Part shown: positions 8,521 through 15,183 of the stretch, in pieces
Numbering within the stretch: position 1 is the stretch's first letter
Layout: each line of letters starts with the position of its first letter
Source: Nocardia arthritidis
GTDB taxonomy: Bacteria > Actinomycetota > Actinomycetes > Mycobacteriales > Mycobacteriaceae
Length of the DNA: 64,000 bases
Direction: 5' to 3'
NCBI RefSeq assembly: GCF_011801145.1
Contig: NZ_CP046172.1
Span: forward strand, 6,758,001 to 6,822,000
Program-made: the position numbers and the translations under genes
The notes under the pieces: model-generated
Told to the model about the DNA's origin: nothing
Database searches by the model: none
The model's input: only the letters and a program-made list of their open reading frames with translations

Positions 8521-9369
8521 TTACTGGTGTGACAGCTCAGCAGGTTGCTGGGCTGGGTTCTGAGCGTAGTAGGCGGTCTCCATCTGGGCGGGTGGCATGT
8601 CCCCGCAGTGCTGGTAGAGGCGCCGGTGGTTGAACCAGTCCACCCATTCAGCGGTGGCCAACTCGACGTGATCCACGGTGCGCCACGGTGCCCGCGGTTT
8701 GATCAACTCGGTTTTATAGAGGCCGTTGATCGTTTCGGCGAGTGCGTTGTCGAAGCTCGATCCCACCGCTCCTACGCTGGGCTGGATCCCGGCTTCGGCA
8801 AGCCGTTCGGTGAATTTCACCGACGTGTATTGCGATCCTCGATCATTATGGTGCACAACATCTTTCACGTTCCAGCCCTCGCGTTCACGAGTCCAGATGG
8901 CATGCTCGATCGCGTCGAGCACCAACGCGGCGGTCATCGACGTGGATGTGCGCCAGCCGATAACGCGCCGCGCATAGGCGTCCACGACGAATGCCACATA
9001 CACCCACCCCGACCACGTCGACACATAGGTGATGTCGGCAACCCATAGCCGGTTCGGCGCCGCCGGAGCGAACTTACGCTGCACTAGATCCGCCGGCCGC
9101 TGCGCGTTCGGGTCCGGGATCGTGGTGCGTTTGACCTTGCCGCGCATCGCGCCTCGTAACCCGAGCCGGCGCATGAGCCGCTCCACCGTGCAGCGCGCCA
9201 CCGGGATGTCTTCCCGGTTCAATTGCAGCCACACCTTTCTCGCGCCATACACGCCGAAATTCTCGCGGTGCACACGCCTTATCTCCACGGCCAGTTCCTC
9301 GTCACGCAGCTGCTGCTTGGTGACGGTGCGACGGCGGTGTTCGTAATAGGTCGACGGGGCGACTTTCAC
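8521..9369 (-). CDS. IS3-family transposase OrfB (DDE integrase domain)
   Basis: 282 residues from ATG 9369. The open frame continues upstream to the overlap with orfA (IRFITEHQGRRDADGLRWGI...), so the true product is probably OrfAB made by -1 frameshifting near 9465-9480. After a helix-turn-helix-like region (EIRRVHRENFGVYGARKVWL) comes the rve integrase core. The first D is in WVADITYVSTWSGWVYVAFV, the second in VVHHNDRGSQYTSVKFTERL, and the E in SSFDNALAETINGLYKTELI. This completes the DDE triad with the spacing usual for IS3. It catalyses cutting and strand transfer of the element. Confidence 0.9.
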   Translation of the reverse strand: MKVAPSTYYEHRRRTVTKQQLRDEELAVEIRRVHRENFGVYGARKVWLQLNREDIPVARCTVERLMRRLGLRGAMRGKVKRTTIPDPNAQRPADLVQRKFAPAAPNRLWVADITYVSTWSGWVYVAFVVDAYARRVIGWRTSTSMTAALVLDAIEHAIWTREREGWNVKDVVHHNDRGSQYTSVKFTERLAEAGIQPSVGAVGSSFDNALAETINGLYKTELIKPRAPWRTVDHVELATAEWVDWFNHRRLYQHCGDMPPAQMETAYYAQNPAQQPAELSHQ

Positions 9370-9464
9370 GCCGAGCTCTGTGAGCCCGGCGCAGATAGAC
9401 TCGATGCCCCACCGCAGGCCGTCGGCATCACGGCGGCCCTGGTGTTCGGTGATGAACCGGATTA

Positions 9465-9821
9465 TCAGCGTTGTGGCCGGTCTATCTCGGCCGCGAAGAA
9501 AGCCGACGCCGCTTTCAGAATTGCGTTGGCGCGCTTGAGTTCTGCGTTCTCACGCCGCAGCCGTTTCAGCTCCTCGGACTCCCCGGTCGTCACCCCCGAG
9601 CGAGCACCGGTATCGACCTCACTTTGACGCACCCACCCACGAACCGTCTCCGGATGACCCACACCCAACAACTCGGCGACCGCCCGCATCGCCGCCCACT
9701 CCGACCCATGCTGATCACGGATCTCACCAAACATCCGCACGGCCCGCTCACGCAGCTCGTCCGGGTACTTCCTCCTCGACACGACTCCATCCTTCCCAAG
9801 AGATGAAGTCTCCGGACTCAC
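9465..9821 (-). CDS. IS3-family transposase OrfA (helix-turn-helix)
   Basis: 118 residues. The N-terminal part RKYPDELRERAVRMFGEIRD ... AELLGVGHPETVRGWVRQSE is the usual IS3 OrfA helix-turn-helix that binds the inverted repeats. The C-terminal part GESEELKRLRRENAELKRAN is a leucine-zipper-like coiled coil for dimerisation, ending at AEIDRPQR. The start may be ATG 9821 or a GTG about 15 codons further in (VSRRKYPDEL). Its stop overlaps the upstream extension of orfB, as needed for the frameshift fusion. Confidence 0.88.
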   Translation of the reverse strand: MSPETSSLGKDGVVSRRKYPDELRERAVRMFGEIRDQHGSEWAAMRAVAELLGVGHPETVRGWVRQSEVDTGARSGVTTGESEELKRLRRENAELKRANAILKAASAFFAAEIDRPQR

Positions 9822-9825
9822 CGGG

Positions 9826-10248
9826 GTGGCTCAACCTGTCATCACGCACGTTGCACTGACCAAGACGGTGGCCAAGCATTGGGGTGAGGAGCGTTGGCTC
9901 GTCACCGAAGGGGCGCCGTTCGGATTCAAGGTGATTCACTTGACGGCGGGTCACCGGACCAGCCTGCAATATCATCGGCGCAAAGAAGAGGCGAATCTTA
10001 TCCTGCGCGGTTCGGGGACTCTCTACTATGCGCCATCTCCGGATGAGCCGTTGCTGCAACGCCCGCTCGTCGTCGGTGAAATCGTCCACGTGCGACCAGG
10101 TACGGTGCACCGGATCGAGGCGGACACCGACATCACCCTGGTCGAGGTCTCGACCCCAGAGCTCGACGATGTGATCAGGCTGGCCGATGACCAGAACCGT
10201 GCCGACGGCCGCATCGATGCCGAACACGAGACCGGGAGCGCGTCCTGA
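9826..10248 (+). CDS. Cupin-domain protein, mannose-6-phosphate isomerase-like; start codon lies in the IS end
   Basis: 140 residues. The body reads KHWGEERWLVTEGAPFGFKV, then AGHRTSLQYHRRKEEANLIL and PGTVHRIEADTDITLVEVST. This is the cupin fold with the two metal-site motifs (HRTSLQYHRRKEE and the later H of GTVHRIE) seen in type II mannose-6-phosphate isomerase C-terminal domains. The first possible start, GTG at 9826, is part of the IS3 right inverted repeat and the native upstream sequence has been replaced, so the N-terminus and promoter are those of the IS junction. Its stop overlaps the next start (TGATG), so it is coupled to the HAD gene and they probably act together in sugar-phosphate metabolism. 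Confidence 0.75.
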   Translation: MAQPVITHVALTKTVAKHWGEERWLVTEGAPFGFKVIHLTAGHRTSLQYHRRKEEANLILRGSGTLYYAPSPDEPLLQRPLVVGEIVHVRPGTVHRIEADTDITLVEVSTPELDDVIRLADDQNRADGRIDAEHETGSAS

Positions 10249-10922
10249 TGACGCTGATCCAGCTCGGACTCCCCGACCACACCACACTCACCTGCGCTGC
10301 TGTCTTGTTCGACATGGACGGCGTGCTGGTCGACTCCGCAGCCGTCATCGAACAGAATCTTCGTGGCTGGGCCGGCGAACATGGCCTCGACGCTGATCAT
10401 GTGATCGCAGTGTGCCCTGGCCGCACCCTCGCCGAACTCGTCGCGGAGGTCGCGCCCTTCCTCGATGCCCGAGCCGAAGCGCAGCGCCTGCTCGAGCAGG
10501 ACATCAGCAATACCGACAGGCTCACTGCCTGCCCTGGAGCGGAGCATCTGATTCGCCAACTCCCCGAATCCGTTTGGGCTGTGGTCACTTCCGGCCACTA
10601 CCCCGTCGCCGTCACCAGGCTGACCCACACACGACTCCCGATCCCTGATGTCCTGATCACCGCCGACGACGTCAGCACGGGAAAACCGGCGCCGGAAGGT
10701 TACCTGACCGCAGCGTCGAGACTCGGCGTCGAACCCCGAGACTGCGTCGTGATAGAAGATGCGCCCGCAGGACTGCACGCGGCCAAAGCCGCCGGTATGC
10801 GAGCCATCGCCATCGCCGGTCGCGAAGGCGGGCCATTTGCACCCTACGATCATCGCATCGAATCGTTGTCCTCGATCAAAGTCCTGCACATCGACACCAC
10901 CCCCACCGTTCCCGAGCGATGA
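10248..10922 (+). CDS. HAD-superfamily sugar-phosphate phosphatase / beta-phosphoglucomutase-like
   Basis: 224 residues with all four HAD motifs: nucleophile motif FDMDGVLVDSAAVIEQN (residues about 21-37), the Ser of VVTSGHYPVA (motif II), the Lys of STGKPAPEGYL (motif III) and VVIEDAPAGLHAAKAAGM (motif IV). The alpha-helical cap follows motif I, as in subfamily I members that dephosphorylate sugar phosphates or glycerol phosphate, or act as phosphomutases. It starts on the TG of the upstream cupin stop, so the two form a small operon. The substrate cannot be told from sequence alone. This gene looks intact, whereas the sequence just beyond it is decayed. Confidence 0.85.
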   Translation: MTLIQLGLPDHTTLTCAAVLFDMDGVLVDSAAVIEQNLRGWAGEHGLDADHVIAVCPGRTLAELVAEVAPFLDARAEAQRLLEQDISNTDRLTACPGAEHLIRQLPESVWAVVTSGHYPVAVTRLTHTRLPIPDVLITADDVSTGKPAPEGYLTAASRLGVEPRDCVVIEDAPAGLHAAKAAGMRAIAIAGREGGPFAPYDHRIESLSSIKVLHIDTTPTVPER

Positions 10923-10937
10923 CAGCGATCAACCAGA

Positions 10938-10989
10938 AAACGTTATCCGACGCGTAAGCGCATACCCAGGGCGCCGAAAGATAACGTTT
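10938..10989. repeat. Perfect 10-bp inverted repeat, 32-bp spacing
   Basis: AAACGTTATC at 10938-10947 and GATAACGTTT at 10980-10989 are exact reverse complements. They sit just after the HAD stop codon and just before a putative recombinase remnant. They could be recombination-site arms or an old element end; CAGAAAACG near the left arm recalls the inner part of Tn3-type ends, but no GGGG terminus is present. The function is an inference. Confidence 0.4.
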
Positions 10990-11002
10990 CCGAAATCACA
11001 AA

Positions 11003-11187
11003 GGCGACCCGGCTCATATCCTGGGTGGAGCGCAACTCGGCTACGCCGTCGCCCGCGCCTACGCCGGACATACCGAGCCAGACAGCCGTACCGGACAAAC
11101 AGCCACCTACATCCGCGCCAGCATCCAAGAGGTCGCCCAGGCACTATCTCCGCAATGACGGGAATCCCACACCCGCTCGCAGCGTAG
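11003..11187 (+). pseudogene. C-terminal remnant, possibly of a tyrosine recombinase
   Basis: An open frame reads GDPAHILGGAQLGYAVARAY, then AGHTEPDSRTGQTATYIRAS and IQEVAQALS. It ends after a one-frame slip as MTGIPHPLAA and a stop at 11187. The GH followed by T.TY fits the last box of tyrosine integrases, in which the Tyr is the nucleophile, but only this tail is present and I assign it with caution. The N-terminal and central parts, including the first catalytic Arg, are absent. If the call is right, this is the relic of an integrase gene. Confidence 0.35.
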
Positions 11188-11225
11188 TCGCGCGCTACCG
11201 CGAGGCCCACAATGTACGGGCCATG

Positions 11226-11513
11226 CTCACCGTGCCCATCCACCTTCGGGCTCATAAACTCCGCGAAGCAGGGCGCGCCGGTGGGGGCCCTCAACAGGAG
11301 ACATCTCCCCAGCCTCGACGGCGTTGCCGAACAGGTAGCCATATCGTGCCAGCGGGTTCCCATTCATCCGCTCGGCAATCGCGGTGGCCGCCTCACCGAC
11401 CCGGCGGTGGTAATCCGCAAGCTGCTGCTCCTGCAGGCGATGCCGCCTTGCTCGCTCCTCCTCGTCTATGCCCTCGTCGTAGGGTCGGGCGCGGTGTTTG
11501 ACGAGGCCAAGCG
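11226..11513 (-). pseudogene. Fragment of an unidentified coding sequence
   Basis: The minus strand holds a charged, codon-plausible frame without an ATG: HRARPYDEGIDEEERARRHR, then LQEQQLADYHRRVGEAATAI, AERMNGNPLARYGYLFGN and VEGPHRRALLRGVYEPEGGW, then AR and a stop. The composition (amphipathic helix, then a globular tail) looks like the end of a real protein rather than a shadow frame, but no family is recognised and the 5' part is missing after an in-frame TAG near 11516. Confidence 0.3.
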
Positions 11514-11606
11514 CTGAGGGCTAGCCTCCCTCACATGGACACTTTCTCAGTGTCCAGCGGTACTGAAAACGTGCCCCATTCCCTGATGGCGCACCATTTC
11601 ACGGGT

Positions 11607-11632
11607 CTAGAACCCTTATTCAGGGGTTCTAG
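11607..11632. terminator. Hairpin beyond the acyl-CoA synthetase remnant
   Basis: CTAGAACCC-TTATTCAG-GGGTTCTAG, a perfect nine-pair stem about 70 bases past the stop at 11701. A second small palindrome, CTAGTG-C-CACTAG, overlaps its right arm. A terminator role is likely but there is no U-run. Confidence 0.4.
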
Positions 11633-11700
11633 TGCCACTAGAGCACACTTCGAACATCGCATTGACACAAATGTTCCGCCGTAAAGCTTGGCACATACGG

Positions 11701-12996
11701 TCACACCCGCTCGCGCAGTTGCCGCTTGAGCACCTTTCCCGCCCCCGATACCGGAAGCGCAGCAACGAATCCGATCGTACGCGGCACCTTGTACCCGGCA
11801 ATCAGGGTTCGACAGTGGGTCCGCAACGCCTCCTCGGAGATCTGCTGTCCGGGCCGCGTGACCACGACGGCATGCACCCGTTCACCCCACTGTTCGTCGG
11901 ACATTCCGATCACGGCGACGGCCGCCACGGCCGGGTGCGCGGCGAGGGCGTTCTCGACCTCGACGCAGTACACGTTCTCACCACCGGTGATGATCATGTC
12001 CTTGATCCTGTCGACGACGAAGACGTAGCCTTCGGCGTCCATGCGACCGGCATCGCCGGTGTGCATCCAGCCGCCGGCGAGCGCTTCGGCGGATTCGGTT
12101 GCGCGGGCCCAGTATCCAAGCATGGCATTGTCGCCGCGCACGATGATCTGTCCGATCTCGCCGCGCGGCAGCTCACGGTCTTGCGCGTCGACGATGCGGA
12201 TCTCGGTATGGGCGGCGGCCCGGCCTGCCGACCGCAGTAGTTCCGGGCGCTCGTGATCGTCGGGGGTCAGCAGGGTGGCGGTCGGCGAGAGCTCGATCAT
12301 GCCGTAGGCCTGGGTGAAGCGGGCGGTGGGCAGGGCCTTGCGCGCTCGGACAAGTACCGATTCGGTGATCGGCGAGGCGCCGTACGCGAGTTTGCGGAGG
12401 CTGGAGGTGTCGTAGCCGTCGAGTTCCGGGTGATCGATGAGCATCTGGATCATGGTCGGCACCAGGATGGTGTCGGTCACGCCGAATGCCTGGATCGCGT
12501 CGAGGACCGCGCTGGGCGTGAACGCTGGAATGATGACATGCGTTGTCTCGGCGAGGTTTCCGGCGGACCACAGCGCGAAGTCGGCGACGTGGAACATGGG
12601 GGCCGCGTGCAAAAGCCGCCCGTGCGGCGTGACCAGCACCCCGGCACCGAACGCACCGAAGGCGGAGGCCAGCACGTTCGTGTGGCTGAGCATGACGCCC
12701 TTGGGGTGTCCGGTCGTACCGCCGGTATAGAAGACGCCGAAGAGCGTGTCACCACCGGTGCGCGTGTCCTCGATCGGTTCGGCGCCGGCGAGGAGTTCTT
12801 CGTAGCCGAGCATCCCGTCGGGGACCGTGCCGTCACCGATGAAGACGACGGTCGTCAGCTCGGGGTAGGCCGCGCGGATGGGTTCGACGGCCGCGGCGAA
12901 GGCGTCGTCGACCAGCAGCACGGTGGTTGCCGAAGATCGTGAACAGCGCGTCGGGCCGCTGCTGGACGCCGCGGTGCAGGGATTGGGTGAGATACA
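11701..12996 (-). pseudogene. Acyl-CoA synthetase (AMP-forming) with an internal deletion
   Basis: The gene starts at ATG 12996 behind GAGGATATC with MYLTQSLHRGVQQRPDALFT then IFGN, the usual N-terminus of long fatty acyl-CoA ligases. Near 12930 the reading jumps straight to LLVDDAFAAAVEPIRAAYPE in another frame. About 70-80 residues that normally carry RTWREVADR...LEDS are gone. The rest is well conserved: AMP-binding motif VFYTGGTTGHPKGVMLSHTN, MDAEGYVFVVDRIKDMIITG with GGENVYC, and the C-terminal catalytic lysine in VSGAGKVLKRQLRERV. The enzyme would activate a carboxylic acid as an acyl-adenylate and transfer it to CoA. In this state it should be inactive. Confidence 0.8.
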
Positions 12997-13009
12997 TCGA
13001 TATCCTCGA

Positions 13010-13390
13010 ATCAGTGCGACGCGTAGCGCGCAGATCGTCCACGAAGTCGACCGACTTCGGCGCCTTGTAGTAGGCGACCCGATCGCGGACGTAACAGATC
13101 AACCCGGCCGCCATTTCCGGAGACCCGCTGTGCCGTGGTTCCAGCTGGATCACCGTCTTGACCTGCTCGCCTATTTCGGCGTCTGGGACAGCGATCACCG
13201 CGGCCTCGGCGACAGCCGGATGCAGGGCTTATAGTCGGTGAGGTACAGGCATCCGTCCACGTCGAGATATCCGCGCACGGCGTGGCCGACCGATCCGGGA
13301 TGCGCCTGCCACTGGTCGCTGTCGATATTGCAGTGCCGGGCTTTTCGTTGGCATTCGAGCAGGACGATCCCGAAATGTGGTGCGGGAGAG
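13010..13390 (-). pseudogene. Second acyl-CoA synthetase, C-terminal remnant with internal deletions
   Basis: Pieces in successive frames line up with the C-terminal third of an acyl-CoA ligase: WQAHPGSVGHAVRGYLDVDG then CLYLTDYK, next HPAVAEAAVIAVPDAEIGEQ, and SPEMAAGLICYVRDRVAYYK followed by APKSVDFVDDL. About 20 codons that should read MIISGGVNIYPAEIENAL are missing at the stop near 13230. The terminal segment with the catalytic lysine (TPTGKLVKRKLR in intact relatives) is replaced by RATRRTDSRIS running into the next gene. It lies immediately upstream of the other broken ligase, probably once in the same operon. Confidence 0.7.
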
Positions 13391-13410
13391 GTGGTCTCGA
13401 AACAGATCGC

Positions 13411-14040
13411 TCAGTGTTCGGCCGCGCGTGCCGCCGGTGAGGTCGCCAGGTATTGCAGCGCCTTATCCAGCGGGCCCATGGACGAGGGGTGGAAGTTGCG
13501 CTTCAGGTAGGGCGGGACCTCGGTCACGAAGAACTTCCAGTCGGGGACCAGGCCCTTTCGCATGGCACCGACGAGTTGCACCGGCCACGGTTTCCACCAG
13601 CGCCGGGTCGGGTCCTGCCGGTAGAGGCCGGTCGAGGACGAGGAGGAAGGTCCCCAGCAGGCCGATGCTGCCCAGCAGAACGGTCCGCAGTCGGCGGAGG
13701 TAGCCGCCGTCGACGTGCTCGAAGACGTCGAAGAGCACATTGCGGTGCTCGACCTCTTCGGCGCCGTGCCAGCGCAGCAGATCCAGCATCATTGGGTGTA
13801 TTCCCGACTGTTCGAGGCCCTCCGAATCGAGAAACCACTGCCCGACGATCGCGGTGAAGTGCTCCATGCCGGCGTAGAGGGCCAGCCGCTCGAACAGCCA
13901 TTCCTCTTTCGCGCGGCCGGTGAGGCCGTGGTCGCCGAAGACGACCCGCAGCATGTGTTCCACGTGGCCGGATGCAATGGGCCGGGATCCGGAACCGGGG
14001 TGTCGCCGTGCACCAACTCCTTCATCGCGACCCCCCGCAC
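13411..14040 (-). pseudogene. Metal-dependent hydrolase (PF10118-like), deleted and frameshifted
   Basis: Begins MRGVAMKELVHGDTPVPDPG then PLHPATW at 14040. It then jumps frame to EHMLRVVFGDHGLTGRAKEE, WLFERLALYAGMEHFTAIVG and LLRWHGAEEVEHRNVLFDVF, the HExxEH-type metal-ligand region (WHGAEEVEHRN) typical of this family. Near 13620 a further frameshift leads to YRQDPTRRWWKPWPVQLVGA and VTEVPPYLKRNFHPSSMGPL, ending in AARAAEH. Compared with the family, about 85 residues between PLHPATW and VEHML are missing, including the first metal ligands, so activity is unlikely. It shares the deletion style of the neighbouring ligase genes. Confidence 0.7.
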
Positions 14041-14145
14041 CCGATGCAGCCGAACGACCGCGACATTGCGGCCCTGAAGATTGCCATGCGCCGACAGTAC
14101 GCTGTTACATCTCTCATATCAATGTATCTGCGACCGGACCCTGCA

Positions 14146-14766
14146 CTACCGCAGAAGTGATAGATCTGGGTCATTCAGAAAGTCGTCGAGTGACCGGAGT
14201 CGCCACACCGCGTAGACCGCCAGGATCGGCGCTGCCGGTCCATAGAGGAGGATCGGCTCTTCGATGTCGAATCCGATAACTACGGTGTTGCCGTCCAAGT
14301 CGATTTCGAGCCGGTCGACGAGATCCCAGTAGAAATCGACGACATGCCCATCGGCACAGCTTCGGAGAAGTAGGCGCTGATCGGTACATGCGATGTCAGC
14401 CGAGCAGTGGCCTTCCCAATCGTCTCCGGCGATATAGGAATGCGCGACGCCCAGAACGACACGTACGTCGATCTGCTCACTCGGCCCGAGGTTGAATGGT
14501 GCTGCATCTCTAGGAGTTAGCGTGGTGCCCTTCGCCAGTTGGGTGTACAACAAGGACGCGTCGGCGCGCAGATGTGCGGTTTGTGCTGCAGCCCAGTCGG
14601 TTCCCCCGGCCAACTCATTCAACGGGCCTTCGCTGCTCGTATTATGCGCACGGCGGCGAAGTATCGAGGTCGCACGCCGCAGCATGCGGTGCGGCAGCCA
14701 GGACAGGCCGTCCTCGGCGGCTTGGTCGGAGTACATATTCGCAGCGTATGCGCCCTGCCTAGTCAT
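14146..14766 (-). CDS. Hypothetical protein, last gene of the T4SS-like operon
   Basis: 206 residues. The N-terminal part is basic and helical (LSWLPHRMLRRATSILRRRA). The middle and end look like a beta-rich pleckstrin-homology-like fold: EQIDVRVVLGVAHSYIAGDD, DIACTDQRLLLRSCADGHVV, DFYWDLVDRLEIDLDGNTVV and PILLYGPAAPILAVYAVWRL. PH-like domains of this kind (YtxK/DUF-type, with D.R.L......G.V) occur in many actinobacterial cytoplasmic proteins; this is a suggestion only. Only 3 bases separate its start from the stop of the DUF4913 gene, so it belongs to the same transcript. Its role in the secretion system is unknown. Confidence 0.6.
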   Translation of the reverse strand: MTRQGAYAANMYSDQAAEDGLSWLPHRMLRRATSILRRRAHNTSSEGPLNELAGGTDWAAAQTAHLRADASLLYTQLAKGTTLTPRDAAPFNLGPSEQIDVRVVLGVAHSYIAGDDWEGHCSADIACTDQRLLLRSCADGHVVDFYWDLVDRLEIDLDGNTVVIGFDIEEPILLYGPAAPILAVYAVWRLRSLDDFLNDPDLSLLR

Positions 14767-14769
14767 CTG

Positions 14770-15183
14770 CTACCGCCCTGCGGCCGGCCGATTCGTTCTT
14801 CTGTTGACGGCCGATCGGTCCCACCAGCCCGCCGGAACAGGCTCGACGTCGAGCCCGCCGCGATCGACGTGTTGTTCCTGGCTGCACAGCGCCATCGGAC
14901 CATGCTCGCTGTCGAGGACGACGCGAAGATGCGGTTCGCAGTGGTTGAGCCACCAGTGGCTCATCGCGTTGGCGTCGGTGGCGCCGGCTGCGACGGCCGC
15001 TTCCCAGGACCGCCAGAGGGCATTGAGCCGGAGAACGACTTCTGGGTGAGCCCACCAGCGGGGGCACCAGCGCTTGCCTGGTTGTCCCGGTTTGCCCCAG
15101 AGGCGGCGGTTGATTGCGGGTGCGAACCAGGACTCGACCCAGTCCACTACGTTCGGGTACCGCGGTTGGGGCTGGCCGGTCAT
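14770..15183 (-). CDS. DUF4913 domain protein
   Basis: 137 residues with the tryptophan-rich DUF4913 pattern: FPVVDW-like opening NVVDWVESWFAPAINRRLWG, then KRWCPRWWAHPEVVLRLNAL, WRSWEAAVAAGATDANAMSH and WWLNHCEPHLRVVLDSEHGP. In actinobacterial mobile elements DUF4913 genes commonly sit beside the conjugative coupling ATPase, as here. The start ATG overlaps the coupling-protein stop in an ATGA arrangement. The short C-terminal tail (WWDRSAVNRRTNRPAAGR) is basic. No biochemical role is known to me for this family; a cytoplasmic accessory of the transfer machinery is the natural guess. Confidence 0.75.
   Translation of the reverse strand: MTGQPQPRYPNVVDWVESWFAPAINRRLWGKPGQPGKRWCPRWWAHPEVVLRLNALWRSWEAAVAAGATDANAMSHWWLNHCEPHLRVVLDSEHGPMALCSQEQHVDRGGLDVEPVPAGWWDRSAVNRRTNRPAAGR

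Larger units (their letters stand above)
8495..9833 (-). mobile_element. Complete IS3-family insertion sequence, about 1.34 kb
   Basis: The ends carry a long inverted repeat. The left end from 8495 starts TGAATCCCCCCGG and continues into GTGAGTCCGGAGACTT. The reverse complement of the right end starts TGAGCCACCCCGG and continues identically. The inner 20-plus bases match perfectly and the outer ones differ at a few sites. Both ends have the TG...CA terminal dinucleotides usual in IS3. Inside are two overlapping minus-strand frames (orfA, orfB) in the -1 arrangement expected for a fused OrfAB transposase. The flanks (ATCT left, ACCT right) do not show an exact 3-4 bp target duplication. Both frames are intact, so it may be active. 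Confidence 0.85.

Noticed and set aside
10921..10960. Tn3-type transposon end
   Set aside because: CAGAAAACG and a later GTAAG recall Tn3 inverted repeats, but the GGGG terminus and a second end are absent.
12253..12942. 229-codon plus-strand frame
   Set aside because: Mirror of the acyl-CoA synthetase remnant; no independent motif.
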